This document shows, piece after piece, positions 61,783 to 64,000 of a stretch of 64,000 bases of DNA. The stretch is from contig NZ_SLWS01000002.1 in the NCBI RefSeq assembly GCF_004345645.1, positions 1,240,001-1,304,000 of the forward strand, written 5' to 3'. The stretch comes from Actinocrispum wychmicini (GTDB taxonomy: Bacteria; Actinomycetota; Actinomycetes; Mycobacteriales; Pseudonocardiaceae). The notes under the pieces were generated by a model. The model made no database searches. It saw only the letters and a program-made list of their open reading frames with translations, and was not told the DNA's origin. Each line of letters begins with the position of its first letter. Within the stretch, counting starts at the first letter, position 1. The position numbers were made by a program, and so were the translations under genes.

Positions 61783-63093
61783 GTGACCGAGATGCCGCGC
61801 AAGACCGTCGCCAGGACGGCACGGCTGGCCAGCCTCCCGCTCGGGGTGGCCGGGCGTGTGGTCGGTGGCTGGGGGAAACGACTTGTCGGCCAGGACGCGG
61901 CCGAGGTGAACGCGCAGATGTCCGCCAAGACGGCGGAACAGCTGTTCGCGGTGCTCGGCCAGCTCAAGGGCGGCGCGATGAAGTTCGGCCAGGCACTGTC
62001 CGTCTTCGAGGCGGCGGTGCCGGACGAGATGGCGGCCCCCTACCGGGAGGCGCTGACGAAGCTGCAGACCGCGGCGCCGCCGATGAGCACACGGGCCGCC
62101 CACCGGATGCTCGCCGAACAGCTGGGCCGGTCATGGCGGTCCAGGTTCCGGGAGTTCTCCGACGAGCCCGCCGCGTCCGCGTCGATCGGTCAGGTGCATC
62201 GGGCCATTTGGCACGACGGCCGCGAGGTGGCGGTCAAGGTGCAGTACCCGGGCGCGGACGAGGCGTTGCTGTCCGACCTGCGGCAGCTGTCCCGGTTCAG
62301 CCGGCTGTTCCAGATGCTCGTGCCGGGCACGGAGATCAAGCCGCTGCTGGCCGAGCTGACCGCGCGGATGTCGGAGGAGTTGGACTACCGCCACGAGGCC
62401 GACAACCAGCGGACGGTCGCGGCGGCGTTCGACGGCGACGAGCACTTCCTGGTGCCCAAGATCATCGCGAGCGCGCCGAAGGTCCTGGTCAGCGAGTGGG
62501 TCGACGGCATGCCGCTGGCCTCGATCATCCGGGACGGCGAGAAGGAGCTGCGCGACCGCGTCGGGTACCTGCTGGCCGAGTTCCACTACTCGGCCCCTGC
62601 CCGCGCGGGCATGCTGCACGCGGACCCGCACCCGGGGAACTTCATGCTGGTGGCCGACGGCCGGATGTGCGTCATCGACTTCGGCGGGGTGGCCAAGCTG
62701 CCGGACGGGTTACCCGCGCCGTTGGGCCGACTGATGCGGTTCGCCATGGAAGGCGATTCCGAGAAGCTGTTCGAGACCCTCCGCGCGGAGGGTTTCGTCC
62801 CGCCGGGCGCCAAAGTACCCGCCGAACACGTGCGGGCCTACCTGGCGCCGTTCGTGGAACCGTTGCTGTCCGAGAAGTTCCACTTCACCAGGCGGTGGAT
62901 GCAGAAGCAGGCGGAGCGCGTCGGCGACCTGGGCGGGCAGGACTTCCGGACCGGCCGGTCGCTGAACCTGCCACCGCAGTACCTGTTGATCCAGCGGGTG
63001 CTGGCCGGCTCGACGGGCATTCTCTGTCAACTGGACGCGGAACTCCCGGCCAAGGAGATCGTGGAACGCTGGCAACCGGGTTTCGCCGCCTGA
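61783..63093 (+). CDS. ABC1/UbiB-family atypical kinase
   Basis: 436 residues from GTG 61783 (GGGAGA upstream); ATG 61792 is in frame. KFGQALS (the KxGQ motif of the family), ASIGQVHRAIWHDGREVAVK (VAVK lysine), MLHADPHPGNFMLV and VIDFGG are present. UbiB/AarF proteins are ATPases linked to isoprenoid quinone or lipid metabolism. Follows the ThiF-like gene by about 50 bases. Confidence 0.9.
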   Translation: MTEMPRKTVARTARLASLPLGVAGRVVGGWGKRLVGQDAAEVNAQMSAKTAEQLFAVLGQLKGGAMKFGQALSVFEAAVPDEMAAPYREALTKLQTAAPPMSTRAAHRMLAEQLGRSWRSRFREFSDEPAASASIGQVHRAIWHDGREVAVKVQYPGADEALLSDLRQLSRFSRLFQMLVPGTEIKPLLAELTARMSEELDYRHEADNQRTVAAAFDGDEHFLVPKIIASAPKVLVSEWVDGMPLASIIRDGEKELRDRVGYLLAEFHYSAPARAGMLHADPHPGNFMLVADGRMCVIDFGGVAKLPDGLPAPLGRLMRFAMEGDSEKLFETLRAEGFVPPGAKVPAEHVRAYLAPFVEPLLSEKFHFTRRWMQKQAERVGDLGGQDFRTGRSLNLPPQYLLIQRVLAGSTGILCQLDAELPAKEIVERWQPGFAA

Positions 63094-63173
63094 ATACCAC
63101 TCGCACAGCCGAGTTATCCACAGGCTGACAAGCCCTCTGGCCCCACCGTGCCCATCCTTGGCACAGTCGAAGC

Positions 63174-64000
63174 ATGATCGAACCGATAACCCGGGACCTC
63201 CTCCCCCCGCCCCTCCTGCTCCAGGACGATGTGGCCCGCCGCCGCGACCTGCTCGCGGCCGGCGTCTCGCAGCACGCCCTGGCCACCCGATGTCGTCCCT
63301 CAGGCCCGTGGCAACTGCTCCTACCAGGCGTTTTGCTGCTCGCGAACAGCCCACCCACCCGTCGGCAGCGGCTGCGCGCGGCAGTCCTCTACGCCGGCGC
63401 GGAGGCAGTGATCACCGGTGTCGAAGCGCTGCACGAGCACGGCCTTGCCGTGTCCGGCAACGAAGAAGTGCACGTGCTCGTGCCGATCAGACGACGACTG
63501 TCCACACGCGACTTCGTGCGGATCGAACGGACCAGCCGGCCGCCCAGGCCGGAGATCATCGACGGCCTGCCCTTCGCTCCATCCAGCCGCGCGGCCGTCG
63601 ACGCGGCCCGCACGAGCGGCGACGCGGAGAAGCAACGGGCCTTCCTGCTCGCCCCCATCGAAGCCGGCCTGCGATCGGCGGAGCAGATCCGAACGGAGAT
63701 CAACGCGGGCTCGCAACGCGGAACGGCGGCACTCCGCCCACTACTGGAGGAGCCGCTGGCCCCATTGCTGACCAACACCGTGCACGAAGGCTGGGCTCGG
63801 CGAATCACCAGGCAAACCCCGATCCCACCGCCCACCTGGCACGTCCGTGTCTACGACCGGGCGGACCAACTACTCGGCACAGCCGACGCCTGGTGGGACG
63901 ACGTGGGCCTGGCCTGGGACTTCGGCCACCAGCGGGACGCCAGAACCGCCATCCGCCAGTCCACCTTCGCGAAGGAGGGAATCGTCACGCTCAGAACACC
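63174..64000 (+). CDS. AbiEi/DUF559-like protein, 3' end outside the window
   Basis: The frame from ATG 63174 is open for 275 codons to the edge. LLAAGVSQHALATRCRPSGP, WQLLLPGVLLLANSPPTRRQ and AVLYAGAEAVITGVEALHEH match the N-terminal part of a common actinobacterial family related to AbiEi-type antitoxins. The C-terminal part seen so far (GTADAWWDDVGLAWDFGHQR) has the acidic strand of DUF559-like nuclease folds. No adjacent toxin is visible. Confidence 0.7.
   Translation, partial: MIEPITRDLLPPPLLLQDDVARRRDLLAAGVSQHALATRCRPSGPWQLLLPGVLLLANSPPTRRQRLRAAVLYAGAEAVITGVEALHEHGLAVSGNEEVHVLVPIRRRLSTRDFVRIERTSRPPRPEIIDGLPFAPSSRAAVDAARTSGDAEKQRAFLLAPIEAGLRSAEQIRTEINAGSQRGTAALRPLLEEPLAPLLTNTVHEGWARRITRQTPIPPPTWHVRVYDRADQLLGTADAWWDDVGLAWDFGHQRDARTAIRQSTFAKEGIVTLRT

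Overview
The window is high-GC actinobacterial chromosome, most likely from the Pseudonocardiales. The evidence for this is GTG/TTG starts and ATGA/GTGA gene overlaps throughout, a PPE/EspG/DUF3558/YbaB type VII secretion substrate cluster, several XRE regulators (one of the DUF5753 type), an UPF0182 protein, and a one-piece prfB in the order prfB-ftsE-ftsX-smpB. No rRNA, CRISPR array or intact insertion sequence is visible.

Layout. 1-6.5 kb: the end of an unknown gene, then a decaying Flp/Tad-type pilus locus on the minus strand (lipoprotein, secreted protein, SAF/CpaB-like protein, frameshifted CpaE-like ATPase, CpaF cut off just before its Walker A) with an intact prepilin peptidase facing the other way. 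6.5-12.2 kb: an APH-type kinase coupled to a large HTH/TPR regulator, an XRE-DUF5753 regulator and small unknown genes. 12.3-18.4 kb: an orphan type VII secretion substrate operon without core machinery. 18.6-23.1 kb: an accessory island between a truncated integrase and tRNA-Ala(GGC). It carries a three-gene ubiquitin-like operon (UBL, E1-like DUF6791-ThiF protein, DUF6527 protein) and a divergent XRE plus ImmA/IrrE protease pair, with a candidate operator between them. 23.2-32.9 kb: PaaK-like ligase, thioredoxin-fold and MauE/DoxX proteins, HrpB helicase, SPFH protein with a ribbon-helix-helix protein, and a BCCP-carboxyltransferase fusion with its own regulator. 33-40.6 kb: small regulators and modifying enzymes, with two clear inverted-repeat operators. 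40.8-41.2 kb: tmRNA. 41.3-49.4 kb: a two-component system, an acyltransferase, amidohydrolase, smpB-ftsX-ftsE-prfB and a PadR regulator. 49.5-53.5 kb: an unknown protein, a strange purine-rich gene-free stretch, and two initiator tRNA genes, each inside a 191-bp direct repeat, flanking two DJ-1 superfamily genes. 53.5-64 kb: a conserved actinobacterial block (UPF0182, PPA1309-like, YlbL Lon-like protease, DUF2342, a 17-bp minisatellite, an M48-like peptidase, a ThiF-like protein, an ABC1 kinase, and a gene running off the right edge).

The most interesting system is the ubiquitin-like operon with its HTH/ImmA switch. The UBL would be activated by the E1-like protein, and the DUF6527 protein would supply a later, unknown step. 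The XRE repressor and metalloprotease look like a switch that opens the operon under stress, as CapH/CapP do for CBASS. A second theme is a strand-composition switch at every stable RNA gene in the window.
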